Below are positions 1 through 8,768 of a stretch of DNA of 64,000 bases, in pieces (position 1 is the stretch's first letter; every line of letters begins with the position of its first letter). The notes beneath the pieces were generated by a model. It was not told where the DNA came from and did not search any database. It saw nothing but the letters and a program-made list of their open reading frames with translations. The position numbers and the translations under genes are program-made. Origin of the DNA: PNON01 sp963757065 (lineage in GTDB: Bacteria; Chloroflexota; Anaerolineae; Anaerolineales; Anaerolineaceae); NCBI GenBank assembly GCA_963757065.1, contig CAVWQC010000003.1:62001-126000 (forward strand), written 5' to 3'.

Positions 1-254
1 TCATATTCGATCAATTTTTTGGAGTCGAATTTGGTAAAGGATATCCTGATCATCGACGGGAACCTCAATCGGCGTCGCGTGAGGTATTAAAGACAATTTC
101 CAAGGTTAGCCATCGATCGATGGCAGAAATAATCGCCGAGCTGCCCGAATCGGTCGCGAGACCAGCAATACAATATCCCGGGTTAATGGAAGTTCTTCTT
201 AACGGTGGAATAGAAGACGAGAAATTACTCATAAACTTGAGGAACTGGATGTAG
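1..254 (+). CDS. C-terminal end of an unrecognised protein (5' partial)
   Basis: An open frame runs in from the left edge (codons in phase with position 3) to a TAG at 252-254, giving about 83 residues. It contains a run of charged residues (HRREPQ near the start) and ends in LINLRNWM. I do not recognise the family. The support is the uninterrupted frame to the edge, and a strong terminator that follows 18 bases after the stop. The next gene is convergent, so this is the last gene of a plus-strand unit. An internal ATG at 120 could start a much shorter protein, but nothing favours it. Confidence 0.55.
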   Translation, partial: IFDQFFGVEFGKGYPDHRREPQSASREVLKTISKVSHRSMAEIIAELPESVARPAIQYPGLMEVLLNGGIEDEKLLINLRNWM

Positions 255-272
255 GTTCGTCAATTGCATTTG

Positions 273-313
273 AAAAAGTCCGGTGGAGTCGAATTTTTCC
301 ACCGGACTTTTTG
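273..313. terminator. Bidirectional rho-independent terminator
   Basis: A perfect 15-bp stem (left arm AAAAAGTCCGGTGGA at 273-287, right arm TCCACCGGACTTTTT at 298-312) with a 10-base loop. The A-tract on one side and T-tract on the other let it work in both directions, between the plus-strand partial gene and the minus-strand kinase ending at 399. Confidence 0.85.
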
Positions 314-398
314 TTATTAATCACTAAACCGTTTATAGAATTCACTGATCAATTAGCAACTAGGGACAAATGATTGCGTCAACATCATTATGGAAAAA

Positions 399-1442
399 TC
401 ATCTACGAATACGACCAGATGTATCTCCATTTGCCAATTGTTCCACTTCATGAATACTTACCAGGTTTATATCCCCGGGAATTGAATGTTTCAAGCAGGA
501 AGCAGCCACTGCAAAATTCAAAGCTTTTTGTGGATCCTGCTTATCTTTCATCAGGGAATAGATCAAACCGGCAGCGAATGAATCACCCCCACCTACCCTA
601 TCCACAATGGGAGTAATTTGATACACCGGTCCGCTGTAGAAATTTTCTGCCTGCCACAGGACTGCTGACCAGGTATTATTGGACGCGGAAATCGATCCCC
701 GTAACGTAATGGCAATTCCGCCTAAGTTTGGGAATTTTTCTTTGAGAGCCAGGCAGACGAATTTGTATTTTTCACCATCGACATTTCCAAGAGAAACATT
801 TGTTTCCGGGGCTTTAATTCCAAAAACCTTTTCTGTATCCTCTTCGTTCCCGATCACGAGGTCACAATTCTTGACTAAATTGTACATGACATCACCGGGG
901 GACTGCGTCCACTTCCACAATTTCGCCCGGTAATTTAGATCACAGGAAACAGTGATACCGCATTTTTTTGCGGCTTCCACTGCTTCCTGGCAGGTTTCCG
1001 CAGCACTCTGTGAGACAGCAGGAGTGATCCCTGTCCAGTGGAACCAGGAAGCCCCATCAAAAACATCCTGCCAGTTCACTTGACCGGGTTGGATGGTGGA
1101 AAAGCTGGAGCCAGCCCGGTCATAGATCACTTTACTGGGTCGTTGAGCAACGCCATTCTCCAGGAAGTAAATCCCGATCCTATCACCACCCCAGGCAATA
1201 TGCTGAATATCAATTCCCAAGCCTGTTAAATTTGATCCACAAACTTCACCCAGGTCATTTTTTGGCAGTCTGGTAACATACTTCACGGGGATACCAAATT
1301 GGGCAAGAGAAGCAGCCACATTCGCTTCCCCTCCACCAAAATGCGCTTCAAACTGTTGGGCTTGCTTGAATCGTTGATATCCCGGAGGATTCAATCGAAG
1401 CATAATTTCGCCAAATGTGACAACATATCCATTTTCGAGCAT
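399..1442 (-). CDS. kdgK: 2-keto-3-deoxygluconate kinase (PfkB family)
   Basis: 347 residues, the usual length for a PfkB/ribokinase-fold sugar kinase. The N-terminus has TFGEIMLRL and the FGGGEANVA substrate-binding motif typical of KDG kinases. The C-terminal half has the PfkB signature DRVGGGDSFAAG, with the catalytic Asp in GGGDSF. It should phosphorylate 2-keto-3-deoxygluconate to KDPG with ATP in the cytoplasm, a step of uronate (pectin or glucuronoxylan) breakdown. It lies 10 bases downstream of the epimerase/dehydratase gene on the same strand, so the two form an operon ending at the terminator at 273-313. KDG is inferred from motif context and neighbours; another 2-keto sugar acid or fructose cannot be excluded. 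Confidence 0.85.
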   Translation of the reverse strand: MLENGYVVTFGEIMLRLNPPGYQRFKQAQQFEAHFGGGEANVAASLAQFGIPVKYVTRLPKNDLGEVCGSNLTGLGIDIQHIAWGGDRIGIYFLENGVAQRPSKVIYDRAGSSFSTIQPGQVNWQDVFDGASWFHWTGITPAVSQSAAETCQEAVEAAKKCGITVSCDLNYRAKLWKWTQSPGDVMYNLVKNCDLVIGNEEDTEKVFGIKAPETNVSLGNVDGEKYKFVCLALKEKFPNLGGIAITLRGSISASNNTWSAVLWQAENFYSGPVYQITPIVDRVGGGDSFAAGLIYSLMKDKQDPQKALNFAVAASCLKHSIPGDINLVSIHEVEQLANGDTSGRIRR

Positions 1443-1452
1443 TGAAATTCCC

Positions 1453-2448
1453 TTATACTTTCAACTGCGAATCCATATCGCTCTTCGAAATTCTACCGTC
1501 AATGATCGCCTGTTCAAAAATACTGATGGTTTCACGCACTCCAACGGACAAAGGAGTGTCCGGATAACTGCCTAATATCTTCTCCAATTCAGTATTATCC
1601 ACTTCTGGAGGAAAAGGTAGTGGAATATCAGAAAAGGTGATTTTTCCCCGGATAGTTGGAAGCTCATTCTCGATCGCTGAAATTACTTCCGCAGTGGATA
1701 CAGATTTTCCACCGATATTATAGACTTCTGCACCGGTTTTCACTTTGCGGGCAGCCTGGATGAAAACTTTTGCGACATCATCCGCATACTGAAAACAATA
1801 TCGCCCCCCATAGGAGATGTGGTACGGTCTTCCTGCTATTGCTGCCAAAATTGCTTTAGTTGGTGTGGATGTCATCCCCTGGTCCCGCCCGGCACCATAT
1901 ACAACATAAGGACGCAATCCTATGCTGGGTAAGTTATCATCCATCCAGTAAACCCTGGCATTTCCTTCATTTGCCTGTTTATAAAAACCATAATGCGATC
2001 TTGGCATTAATTTCGCTGCATGCTCAAGCTTGCCATCGGGATAATCCTCACTGATTCCATAGACAGCCGTACTGCTCGCATAGGATAAATTTCTTATCCC
2101 CATCCGCTTACAGACCTCAAGAATATTAACAGTCCCCACCACATTCACCTGAGCACCAGCGACCGGATCTGCCTTACAAAAGGGCAGCTGCAAAGCTGCC
2201 AGGTGGATAATATGCGTAATTTGGTTCTCTCCGACAGCTTTTTCGACATCATCAAAATGCGAGATGTCGCCCTGGTATACCATAATACGGGTCAACTCTT
2301 CAGGAGATAAGATCAATTCCAATCGTTTCATATGCAGACTTTTGTCAAACAGCAGGGTTGGTACACCAGCTTTAATCAGGTTTCTGACAACCCAGGCACC
2401 GATACATCCAGCACCCCCGGTAACCATAAATCTTTCTGTATCGGTCAT
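1453..2448 (-). CDS. NAD-dependent epimerase/dehydratase (extended SDR)
   Basis: 331 residues with an N-terminal Rossmann motif (TGGAGCIGAWV, residues 10-20), the HLAALQ segment, and the catalytic YGFYK (Tyr-x-x-x-Lys) pair near residue 150. This is the extended SDR fold of GalE-like epimerases and uronate/sugar dehydrogenases. The exact substrate cannot be read from sequence. Co-transcription with KDG kinase suggests a hexuronate or related aldose. The start ATG at 2448 is preceded by AAAGAGGAAAAA. The upstream intergenic region carries the palindrome at 2542-2566, in a position to repress this operon. Confidence 0.75.
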   Translation of the reverse strand: MTDTERFMVTGGAGCIGAWVVRNLIKAGVPTLLFDKSLHMKRLELILSPEELTRIMVYQGDISHFDDVEKAVGENQITHIIHLAALQLPFCKADPVAGAQVNVVGTVNILEVCKRMGIRNLSYASSTAVYGISEDYPDGKLEHAAKLMPRSHYGFYKQANEGNARVYWMDDNLPSIGLRPYVVYGAGRDQGMTSTPTKAILAAIAGRPYHISYGGRYCFQYADDVAKVFIQAARKVKTGAEVYNIGGKSVSTAEVISAIENELPTIRGKITFSDIPLPFPPEVDNTELEKILGSYPDTPLSVGVRETISIFEQAIIDGRISKSDMDSQLKV

Positions 2449-2825
2449 TTTTTCCTCTTTATTTTGGATATGATCCTAATTCTCTGATCCAATTTGTATC
2501 AATAAATCTTATTTGATCATTGCATATTTGATGGTAGTCTTCTATAATTGGTCTTACCAATTATAGCACTTTATCATATCACCATGTGTTTGTCAATTTC
2601 CGATTTGTAAAGAGTGATTTTCTTGGAGTGAGCTCATGAATGATACAGCTCGTGATTTCCAGGATTGGTGTAAGAAATTGTCTGGCTGTAGAATAGTGTA
2701 ATTGGTTTTATTTAGTTCTCCCTGGAACGAGTCTGAATTAGGTGAATCAATAATAAAGTTGATTTATTAATGGTAGTTTTCGCTTCTTTATCTTAACTGA
2801 GATAAGTATAAGAAAAGGTGATGAC
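2449..2825. other. Divergent intergenic control region
   Basis: 377 bases separate the minus-strand epimerase and the plus-strand esterase. Apart from the palindrome at 2542-2566 it is AT-rich with no supported gene. An AGAAAAGGTGATGAC ribosome-binding stretch directly precedes the esterase start at 2826. Confidence 0.6.
2542..2566. promoter_or_regulatory. FadR-type GntR operator (perfect palindrome)
   Basis: Perfect inverted repeat with 11-base arms CTATAATTGGT and ACCAATTATAG around CTT. The core TTGGTCTTACCAA matches the known operator pattern of FadR/FCD-class GntR regulators (TNGTNNNACNA). It lies between the divergent epimerase/kdgK operon and the esterase. The likely ligand is the GntR protein encoded at 3877-4599, whose own promoter carries a near copy. 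Confidence 0.75.
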
Positions 2826-3794
2826 ATGTATTTTGACCTGCCTCTTGAACAATTGAAGAAATACAAACCTGAGCGTTCAGAACCACGGGATTTTACGGAC
2901 TTTTGGGATCAAACGCTGAAAGTATCGCGCAGCTTCCCACTCCAGGCACAATTTGAGTATGTCGAAACTGGAATTAAACGATTGGATGTCTACGACGTCA
3001 CCTTTAACGGCTATGCTGGTCAGCCAATCAAAGGTTGGTTGATACTACCACAGCAAAGGAAGGAAAAACTGCCCTGTGTGGTTGAGTATTGCGGCTATGG
3101 AGGCGGGCGCGGATTTCCCTGTAACTGGTTATTGTGGGCATCGGTTGGGTACGCCCATTTTGTCATGGATACACGCGGCCAGGGCAGCGAGTATATGAAT
3201 GGCGACACCCCGGATATTGAACTAGAAGGCGGGAATCCTCAAGTTCCCGGATTCATGACCCGGGGTATTTTAAAGCCCGAGACCTATTATTATCGTCGAG
3301 TGTTTACTGATGCAATTAGAGCTGTCGAAGCTGCTCGTACTCATCCAGCAGTTGACAGTGATCGGATAGCTGTGGCGGGCATCAGCCAGGGTGGTGGCAT
3401 TGCCCTTGCAGTTTCAGGTCTTGTGCCGAACCTGGAAGCTGCATTAATCGACGTACCATTCCTATGTTCATACCGTCGTGCCACTGAGATTGTGGATAGC
3501 AGTCCATATAATGAGATCAGCCGCTACCTGCTGCGCCAGCGCGATAAAGTGGAAATCGCATTCCAAACACTCGATTACTTTGACGGAGTAAACTTTGCTG
3601 CCCACGCTAATATCCCTGCTTTGTTCTCAGTTGGATTAATGGATGAGACCTGCCCACCTTCAACCGTTTTTGCTGCATTTAACCACTATGGTGGAGAGAA
3701 AGAGATCCGGATCTGGCCTTATAACCATCACGAGGGTGGTGAGAATTTTCAAACAATGGAAAAGGTAAAATTCCTTGCCAGATTATGGAATTAG
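2826..3794 (+). CDS. axeA: Acetyl-xylan esterase / cephalosporin-C deacetylase (CE7)
   Basis: 322 residues, matching the roughly 320-residue CE7 family. The N-terminus FDLPLEQLKKY and the segment VEYCGYGGGRG are characteristic. The catalytic triad is visible: Ser in GISQGGG, Asp in GLMDETCPP, and His in the NHHEGG motif near the C-terminus. It removes acetyl groups from small acetylated xylo-oligosaccharides and other acetyl esters, and these enzymes are usually cytoplasmic. No signal peptide is seen, which agrees. It sits beside uronate genes and a GntR regulator, consistent with hemicellulose-derived sugars. Its promoter region holds the GntR-type palindrome. Confidence 0.85.
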   Translation: MYFDLPLEQLKKYKPERSEPRDFTDFWDQTLKVSRSFPLQAQFEYVETGIKRLDVYDVTFNGYAGQPIKGWLILPQQRKEKLPCVVEYCGYGGGRGFPCNWLLWASVGYAHFVMDTRGQGSEYMNGDTPDIELEGGNPQVPGFMTRGILKPETYYYRRVFTDAIRAVEAARTHPAVDSDRIAVAGISQGGGIALAVSGLVPNLEAALIDVPFLCSYRRATEIVDSSPYNEISRYLLRQRDKVEIAFQTLDYFDGVNFAAHANIPALFSVGLMDETCPPSTVFAAFNHYGGEKEIRIWPYNHHEGGENFQTMEKVKFLARLWN

Positions 3795-3837
3795 GGAACT
3801 GTTTGACAAACATAAATCCATATGATATATACAGGTT

Positions 3838-3857
3838 AATTGGTCTTACCGCATTAA
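3838..3857. promoter_or_regulatory. Imperfect FadR-type operator upstream of gntR
   Basis: AATTGGTCTTACC at 3838-3850 repeats the left arm and core of the perfect palindrome at 2542-2566; the right arm (GCATTAA) is degenerate. It lies 20-40 bases before the GntR start, the usual place for autoregulation. Confidence 0.55.
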
Positions 3858-3876
3858 TAAACACTGGAGATTAGCG

Positions 3877-4599
3877 ATGAAAAGTAAATCCACAGTTGAA
3901 TTTGGTACTTTTCAAAGAAGCAACCTCTCTGAACAAATAGCAGAGAGAATAATCAGCATGATAAAGGAACAACAGCTTAAACCTGGCGATCTGCTTCCAC
4001 CTGAAAGGGAACTGGCAGAAACAATGGGTGTTAGCCGGCCATCATTGCGTGAGGCTTTAAGAGCACTTTCAATTATGAACATCATTGAAAACCGCCAAGG
4101 ATCCGGAACGTATGTCGCATCCCTGGAACCAGAACGACTGATAGAACACTTGGATGTTGTTTTTTCTTTGGATGATTCCACGTTTCAGGAATTATTTGAA
4201 GCTCGGAGGATCATAGAAGTAGGCATCGCCGGTATTGCTGCCGACATGTGCAGACCGGAAGACGAAATGGAATTAAATTCAATTCATTTGAAATCCGTTG
4301 AGTCGGTCAATGATTCGAAAACATTCATGGATAGCGACCTTGAGCTTCATCATAAAATATTGCAGATTACCCGCAATCCAATACTAAGTTTATTCATGCG
4401 CTCGGTAACAAAACTCAGCATCATGAGCCGCAAACGTACGAATGAGTATCCCGACGTACGCCAGCAGACTGTTCTGGATCATTCCAAGATCATCCAGGCA
4501 ATAGTCAGCCATAATTCAGAAGAAGCAAAAAATGCCATGAAAGAACATTTGGATCACGTAGAGAAGAAGCTGAATGAGCTGAATAAAGCAAAGGAATAA
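3877..4599 (+). CDS. FadR-subfamily GntR transcriptional regulator (FCD domain)
   Basis: 240 residues. Residues 15-80 form a GntR winged helix (LSEQIAERIISMI, then LPPERELAETMGVSRPSLREAL). Residues about 100-235 form an all-helical FCD ligand domain with the metal-binding type pattern (Asp/His in the DLELHHKI segment, later His in DHSKII and EEHLDHV-like positions). Regulators of this class sense small carboxylic acids such as lactate, gluconate or uronates. It follows the esterase gene and probably controls the flanking operons through the TTGGT-CTT-ACCAA sites at 2542, 3838 and 8604. Confidence 0.85.
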   Translation: MKSKSTVEFGTFQRSNLSEQIAERIISMIKEQQLKPGDLLPPERELAETMGVSRPSLREALRALSIMNIIENRQGSGTYVASLEPERLIEHLDVVFSLDDSTFQELFEARRIIEVGIAGIAADMCRPEDEMELNSIHLKSVESVNDSKTFMDSDLELHHKILQITRNPILSLFMRSVTKLSIMSRKRTNEYPDVRQQTVLDHSKIIQAIVSHNSEEAKNAMKEHLDHVEKKLNELNKAKE

Positions 4600-4669
4600 G
4601 GAAGGATCAGGACTGGGATATTGGATGATTTGCATCCTGTGATCGACTAAATATCATAAACTACATTAG

Positions 4670-4705
4670 AAAAACGATTGTTGTGATACCACAACAATCG
4701 TTTTT
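4670..4705. terminator. Rho-independent terminator between convergent genes
   Basis: 16-bp perfect stem AAAAACGATTGTTGTG / CACAACAATCGTTTTT with a 4-base loop, flanked by A- and T-tracts. It serves gntR (plus) and possibly the SDR gene (minus). Confidence 0.85.
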
Positions 4706-4806
4706 GTCATTTTAATGAGAACCCTGATATCAATAATCAATTTATCGTGTTGCAATCCGGTAATCGTTTTCACCACGATGAATTGCTGATAACAAAACTT
4801 AATGAA

Positions 4807-5580
4807 CTATTTTGCCACCCAACCGCAGTCTACTAACAGATCTGTTCCCGTGATAAAAGATGCTGCGTCGCTCGCCAGGAAATACACTGCTTCTGCTATT
4901 TCCATCGGATCAGCCCAGCGATTGAACGCCTGTTCAGCTTCCCTGACCTTCTTTACGTCATCGAATGATCGTTTTGTACGCGTGGCTTCCAGGGAAATAT
5001 CACTGCGCAGCATCGGTGTATCCACTGAACCGGGGCTTATCGAGTTCACTCGAATATTCCATTTTGCCACCTCCCAGGCCAGTGCCCGGGTGAGGGACAA
5101 AATTGCACCTTTTGTTGCTCCATACACAACATGTTCTGTCTGGCCAACATGCCCGGATACGGATGCCATATTTACAATGGAACCTGATTTATTAGCTTTC
5201 ATTATCGGTAGAACATACTTGCATAATAAAAATGTGCCGCCCAAATTCACATTCACTACACGCATAAAATCAGTCCATTCAATTTCATCAAATGGTCGAA
5301 CCAGAACGATACCGGCATTGTTGATAAGGACGTCCACTCCTCCATACTTCATGACGATCTGGTCAACCGATTTCTTGACTGTTTCTTCATCTGACACATC
5401 ACAGGAAAGAAATAATCCTTCACCTCCCGCATCAAGGATCTCTTTTTCGGTTTTTCGCCCTTCCAGTTCATTATTATCAAGCATTCCGACGCAGTAACCT
5501 TTATCGGCAAAGATCCTGGCGCAAGCTTTGCCGATACCTGTCGCAGTACCTGTAACTATGGCGACCTTTTTCGCGTTCAT
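4807..5580 (-). CDS. Short-chain dehydrogenase/reductase (FabG-like)
   Basis: 257 residues, classical SDR length. It has the TGTATGIG cofactor motif near residue 10, NNAG near residue 88, catalytic Ser in MASVSG, and the YGATK (Tyr-x-x-x-Lys) pair near residue 155. An acidic residue after beta-2 (LDNNE) suggests NAD preference. It is the last gene of the minus-strand operon starting at 8572 and overlaps the BKACE gene by 4 bases (ATGA), so the two are translationally coupled. In this setting it probably oxidises a hydroxyl of a sugar acid or 3-hydroxy acid to supply the 3-keto acid used by BKACE; this is inference. Confidence 0.8.
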   Translation of the reverse strand: MNAKKVAIVTGTATGIGKACARIFADKGYCVGMLDNNELEGRKTEKEILDAGGEGLFLSCDVSDEETVKKSVDQIVMKYGGVDVLINNAGIVLVRPFDEIEWTDFMRVVNVNLGGTFLLCKYVLPIMKANKSGSIVNMASVSGHVGQTEHVVYGATKGAILSLTRALAWEVAKWNIRVNSISPGSVDTPMLRSDISLEATRTKRSFDDVKKVREAEQAFNRWADPMEIAEAVYFLASDAASFITGTDLLVDCGWVAK

Positions 5581-6374
5581 TTTCTCCTTCTCGGGATATC
5601 AAGTAACTTTCTTGCCTGGTCCGGTGTCGCGATCGGCCTACCCAATGCACGAGATATATCAGCCAGCTCCGCTACCAATTCATGACAGGTAGCAATTTCA
5701 CCTTTATGGTTATAAGGATAATCTTCTGTCCCGACACGAACATTATCCCCCATTAATATGGCTGCTGTTGCGATATCCAATTGTTCTTTTCCCATAATAC
5801 TGACATTTATTGCGCAACCTTCGGGCATATATTTACGGCGGTACTGGTATTCTTCGATGGTGGGTGGAGACCAAGTCCCACCCGGCCAGCCAAAGAATAA
5901 GGTGGTGATATATGGTTTATCCAGCAATCCTTTATTTATTAAGTAATTCAAGTTCCATATTGATCCTGTGTGCCATACCTCAAATTCCGGGGCTACCCCA
6001 TATTTGCGGCAGAGATGTGCATACTCCTCATACTCCTGTTTGGTGTGTAATACATTGCAGTCAGTTTCTGCAAAAGCTTCATCATGATGGTTCAAGATGA
6101 TCGAGATCATTTCACCGTGGTGCTGGAATACCTCATCTCTATCCGGGATTGGAAGGCTGGACATGCCCAGTTGAATGACGATATCAGTTTTCGCTTGCAC
6201 TGCAGATATGGTTTCTTTCCAGAGTGATTCTGCATGGGTGTGCAATACTGACGCTCCAGCCTCGCGGCAAAGTTTGGCTTCGTCAGCGATCGCCTCGGGT
6301 GTTTTTGGGTAGTCGACGTTGTGGGGATTTAACCAACAGATGTTTGGTGTTGCGATAATTATTAAGGGATCCAT
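5577..6374 (-). CDS. Beta-keto acid cleavage enzyme (BKACE, DUF849)
   Basis: 265 residues. The family fold is a Zn-dependent TIM barrel that condenses a 3-keto acid with acetyl-CoA to give acetoacetate and a new CoA ester. Family signs seen are ATPNICWLNP at the N-terminus, the metal-binding HTHAE near residue 46, the LFFGWPGGTW segment, and NVRVGTEDYPY near residue 225 (the conserved G-x-E-D stretch). It is somewhat shorter than many members. Substrates vary widely in this family and cannot be assigned here. The coupled SDR and the Gfo/Idh gene suggest a sugar-derived keto acid. Confidence 0.8.
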   Translation of the reverse strand: MDPLIIIATPNICWLNPHNVDYPKTPEAIADEAKLCREAGASVLHTHAESLWKETISAVQAKTDIVIQLGMSSLPIPDRDEVFQHHGEMISIILNHHDEAFAETDCNVLHTKQEYEEYAHLCRKYGVAPEFEVWHTGSIWNLNYLINKGLLDKPYITTLFFGWPGGTWSPPTIEEYQYRRKYMPEGCAINVSIMGKEQLDIATAAILMGDNVRVGTEDYPYNHKGEIATCHELVAELADISRALGRPIATPDQARKLLDIPRRRK

Positions 6375-6391
6375 AAAATTCTCCTGTTTGA

Positions 6392-7423
6392 TTATTGGGT
6401 GATAACTGGTTCCATCTTATTAGACTTTAAAGATTTATATGCACTATTGCAAGCCTCAATTGCATAATATGTGTCCATGAGTTTTACAGGCGGTTCTGTA
6501 TCCATTATTATCGATTCAATAAATTGACTCACACCCATGGCGATTGAATCTGTTTTCCATTGTATGGGATTGTACTTAACTCCGGGTAGTTCCTCTGGAT
6601 CATAATCTTCGGCGTTTTTAAAGTAAACCGATGGCGGGTTCAAGATTTGGTCTATGATCACAGAACCCTTACTGCCATATACTTCCAAACGCTCTGTCCA
6701 TGGTGCCTGTACCGTAAAACTAAATTCAAGAGTAAACTGAGCGCCATTCTTAAGTCTACCAACGATAACGGCATTATCTTCAACTTCACTTCCAGGGACT
6801 ATTTGATTTGCATAAGCCCGTAGCTCTGCTATGTTACCGAACAACCACCGAAGAAGATAAAAAGAGTGCGGAGCTGCATCCATGATCACTCCCCCACCGG
6901 AACCAATTTTTTTACCTTTCCAATTATTGGGGTCAACCATTCTATAAATTTCTGTTCCGGCAATGAAGGTTTTGATTAGGTAAATATCACCAAGTTTTCC
7001 ATCAGCTAGCATGGATTGAACTTCAAGATATGCTCGAACAAAACGGGTGTTTTCCGCAACCATAAACTTGACGCCTTTTTGCTGAGATATTTCTATCAGT
7101 TCACGACTGTGGCTTGGGTCTATCGTCATGGGTTTTTCCATGAGGACATGCTTCCCAACCAGCAAAGCTGCTTTACATACCGGGTAATGCAGATCATGCG
7201 GGAGAATTATATCCACCACATCCACATTTTTATCTGCCAGGATATCTTCATATCGAGTGTAGACCCTGGCATTATATTTTGCTGCCCGATCAATTGCCCG
7301 CTCTTTATTAATATCGCAGATCGCAACTATTTCAGCCTTATCTTGGACGTTTTCCAGTCCTAATTCATGTGCAGCTGAAATAATTCCCAACCCGATTATT
7401 CCTATACGCAGTTTCTTATCCAA
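6392..7423 (-). CDS. Gfo/Idh/MocA family oxidoreductase
   Basis: 343 residues. The N-terminal Rossmann domain has IGIIGLGIIS (residues 6-15) and the family hallmark EKP (LMEKPMTID, near residue 95). The C-terminal alpha/beta domain contains the GGGVIMDAAPHSFYLL segment with the conserved His. Such enzymes oxidise or reduce sugars, inositols or their acids with NAD(P). It is the second gene of a four-gene minus-strand operon, with 17 bases to BKACE and 19 bases to the upstream peptidase gene. The substrate is unknown, probably a uronate or inositol-like compound. Confidence 0.8.
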   Translation of the reverse strand: MDKKLRIGIIGLGIISAAHELGLENVQDKAEIVAICDINKERAIDRAAKYNARVYTRYEDILADKNVDVVDIILPHDLHYPVCKAALLVGKHVLMEKPMTIDPSHSRELIEISQQKGVKFMVAENTRFVRAYLEVQSMLADGKLGDIYLIKTFIAGTEIYRMVDPNNWKGKKIGSGGGVIMDAAPHSFYLLRWLFGNIAELRAYANQIVPGSEVEDNAVIVGRLKNGAQFTLEFSFTVQAPWTERLEVYGSKGSVIIDQILNPPSVYFKNAEDYDPEELPGVKYNPIQWKTDSIAMGVSQFIESIIMDTEPPVKLMDTYYAIEACNSAYKSLKSNKMEPVITQ

Positions 7424-7442
7424 GTAGTCACCTATTCTATGT

Positions 7443-8572
7443 TCAACTAATTACTTGCCGTATTTCTTTGGGTAATCGATTCATGCGTTCTGGTTCACCT
7501 GCTGTAACGATATAGGTTTCTTCGTCACCAATGTTTTCACCACTCAGCATCATCGAATATAGCTCAACATTTACTACCATACCCGGTTCCAATTTCATCA
7601 AATTCTTACGATCACACCATACTTCTTCCGTCTGTAATCCAATGGTATGGCCCAGATGAGTGAAATTTGGATCGAGACCGTTACGGATATACAGGGTTTC
7701 AGCCAGGGTACACAAGGTCTTTCACAACAGCACCCGGAATAAGAGCATTCCCGATTGTTGCTACGATTTCACACATGATCGTATGGAGCTGCCTCATTTT
7801 TTCTGGAACCAGGCCGGTATATAGCATCCTGCGAATATCAGAAGCATATCCATAATACATCGCACCCAGGTCAATGATCACGAGGCGATCTTTTTCAAGT
7901 ACTTCATTTATTTCCACTTCGGGATTTGACGCTCCGAACGAAATTGTGCAATGTCCTATTCCGCTTGCACCATTGTGGATCATTCCTGCTTTTGCTGCTG
8001 TAATCAATTCACTCCGGTGTAAGCCAGGCGTAATTATTGGAAAAAGCCCTTCAAGGGTCTTCTCTGCTATCTGGCAGCTTTTGGTCAGGCAGGATAATTC
8101 TTCAGGTTTCTTTATTAGTCGAAGAGTATCGAAGATATCATCAACTATGGAAAGTTTTCCAGGGGTGACCCAGTTTTGAATATATGTTGATATCTGATAT
8201 GGACAAGTTGATTCAATTCCGAGGTTTTTTCCGACACCTAGCTGAATTCTGTAATAATTTTCTCAAACCATCTACTGCCTGATCAGTATTGACATGCTTA
8301 ATGAGGTGATCTACTCCCAACTCTATATCCAATAATGAATATTCCCAGGCAACCAGGAATATTTCGCCTCCATTATTTATATACGTATAGGAAGGATAGT
8401 GATTACGAATAGCAAATAAAATGGGATTCCCGCTGGAAGGCAAACATGGATAGCCTGTGACATAAGAAATACTCTCAGGCGATGTGAGTAAAACACCATC
8501 GAGTTCTTTAGATTTCATCAGTGCGACGAAATTGTGCTTATCAAAACCAATAGGAAAGAATTTAGCTTTCAT
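7443..8572 (-). pseudogene. M24 family metallopeptidase / creatinase-like (two frame changes)
   Basis: Reading from 8572, the first frame gives the N-terminal creatinase domain (MKAKFFPIGFDKHNFV...). Near 8240 the homology moves by one base into a frame encoding LGVGKNLGIE and the start of the pita-bread domain. Near 7710 it moves again into the frame ending at 7443. Together they make about 375 residues, normal for Xaa-Pro dipeptidase/creatinase proteins. Metal ligands are preserved across the pieces: Asp pair in IDLGAMYYGYASDIRR, His in HTIGLQTEE, Glu in VVNVELY and DEETYIV. Conservation on both sides of each break suggests consensus errors. It leads the operon with Gfo/Idh, BKACE and SDR. 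Confidence 0.75.
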
Positions 8573-8603
8573 AATCGGTCCTTATATAATTACAAATGGA
8601 TAA

Positions 8604-8620
8604 TTGGTTTGTCCAATTCC
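8604..8620. promoter_or_regulatory. Candidate FadR-type operator before the M24/Gfo/BKACE/SDR operon
   Basis: AATTGG and CCAATT arms around TTTGT. The outer bases TTGGT...CCAA equal those of the perfect palindrome at 2542-2566; the centre differs. It lies about 32 bases upstream of the operon's first start codon at 8572. Confidence 0.5.
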
Positions 8621-8689
8621 TCATTCTACAAGGACGATGTCTTTTTGTCAAGCAAGGGGATTGTATATGAATTTAGTCCCATTTTATTA

Positions 8690-8718
8690 TTGACATAGCT
8701 AACCAGAATTGTTATACT
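8690..8718 (+). promoter_or_regulatory. Sigma-70 promoter of the SorC regulator
   Basis: TTGACA at 8690-8695, exactly 17 bases, then TATACT at 8713-8718. The gene start is at 8769. Confidence 0.75.
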
Positions 8719-8722
8719 CAAC

Positions 8723-8744
8723 TATGTGAATTGTTAATCACATA
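8723..8744. promoter_or_regulatory. Candidate SorC-family operator
   Basis: Palindrome TATGTGA, 8-base spacer, TCACATA, lying directly downstream of the -10 box and so covering the start of transcription. The position fits autorepression by the SorC-type regulator encoded at 8769-9725. Confidence 0.6.
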
Positions 8745-8768
8745 AGTGAATATAGGAATAATCAGTTA

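Noticed and set aside
4802..5497. Long plus-strand open frame of about 230 codons
   Set aside because: It lies antisense to a clear SDR gene with all catalytic motifs, and its own product has no recognisable pattern.
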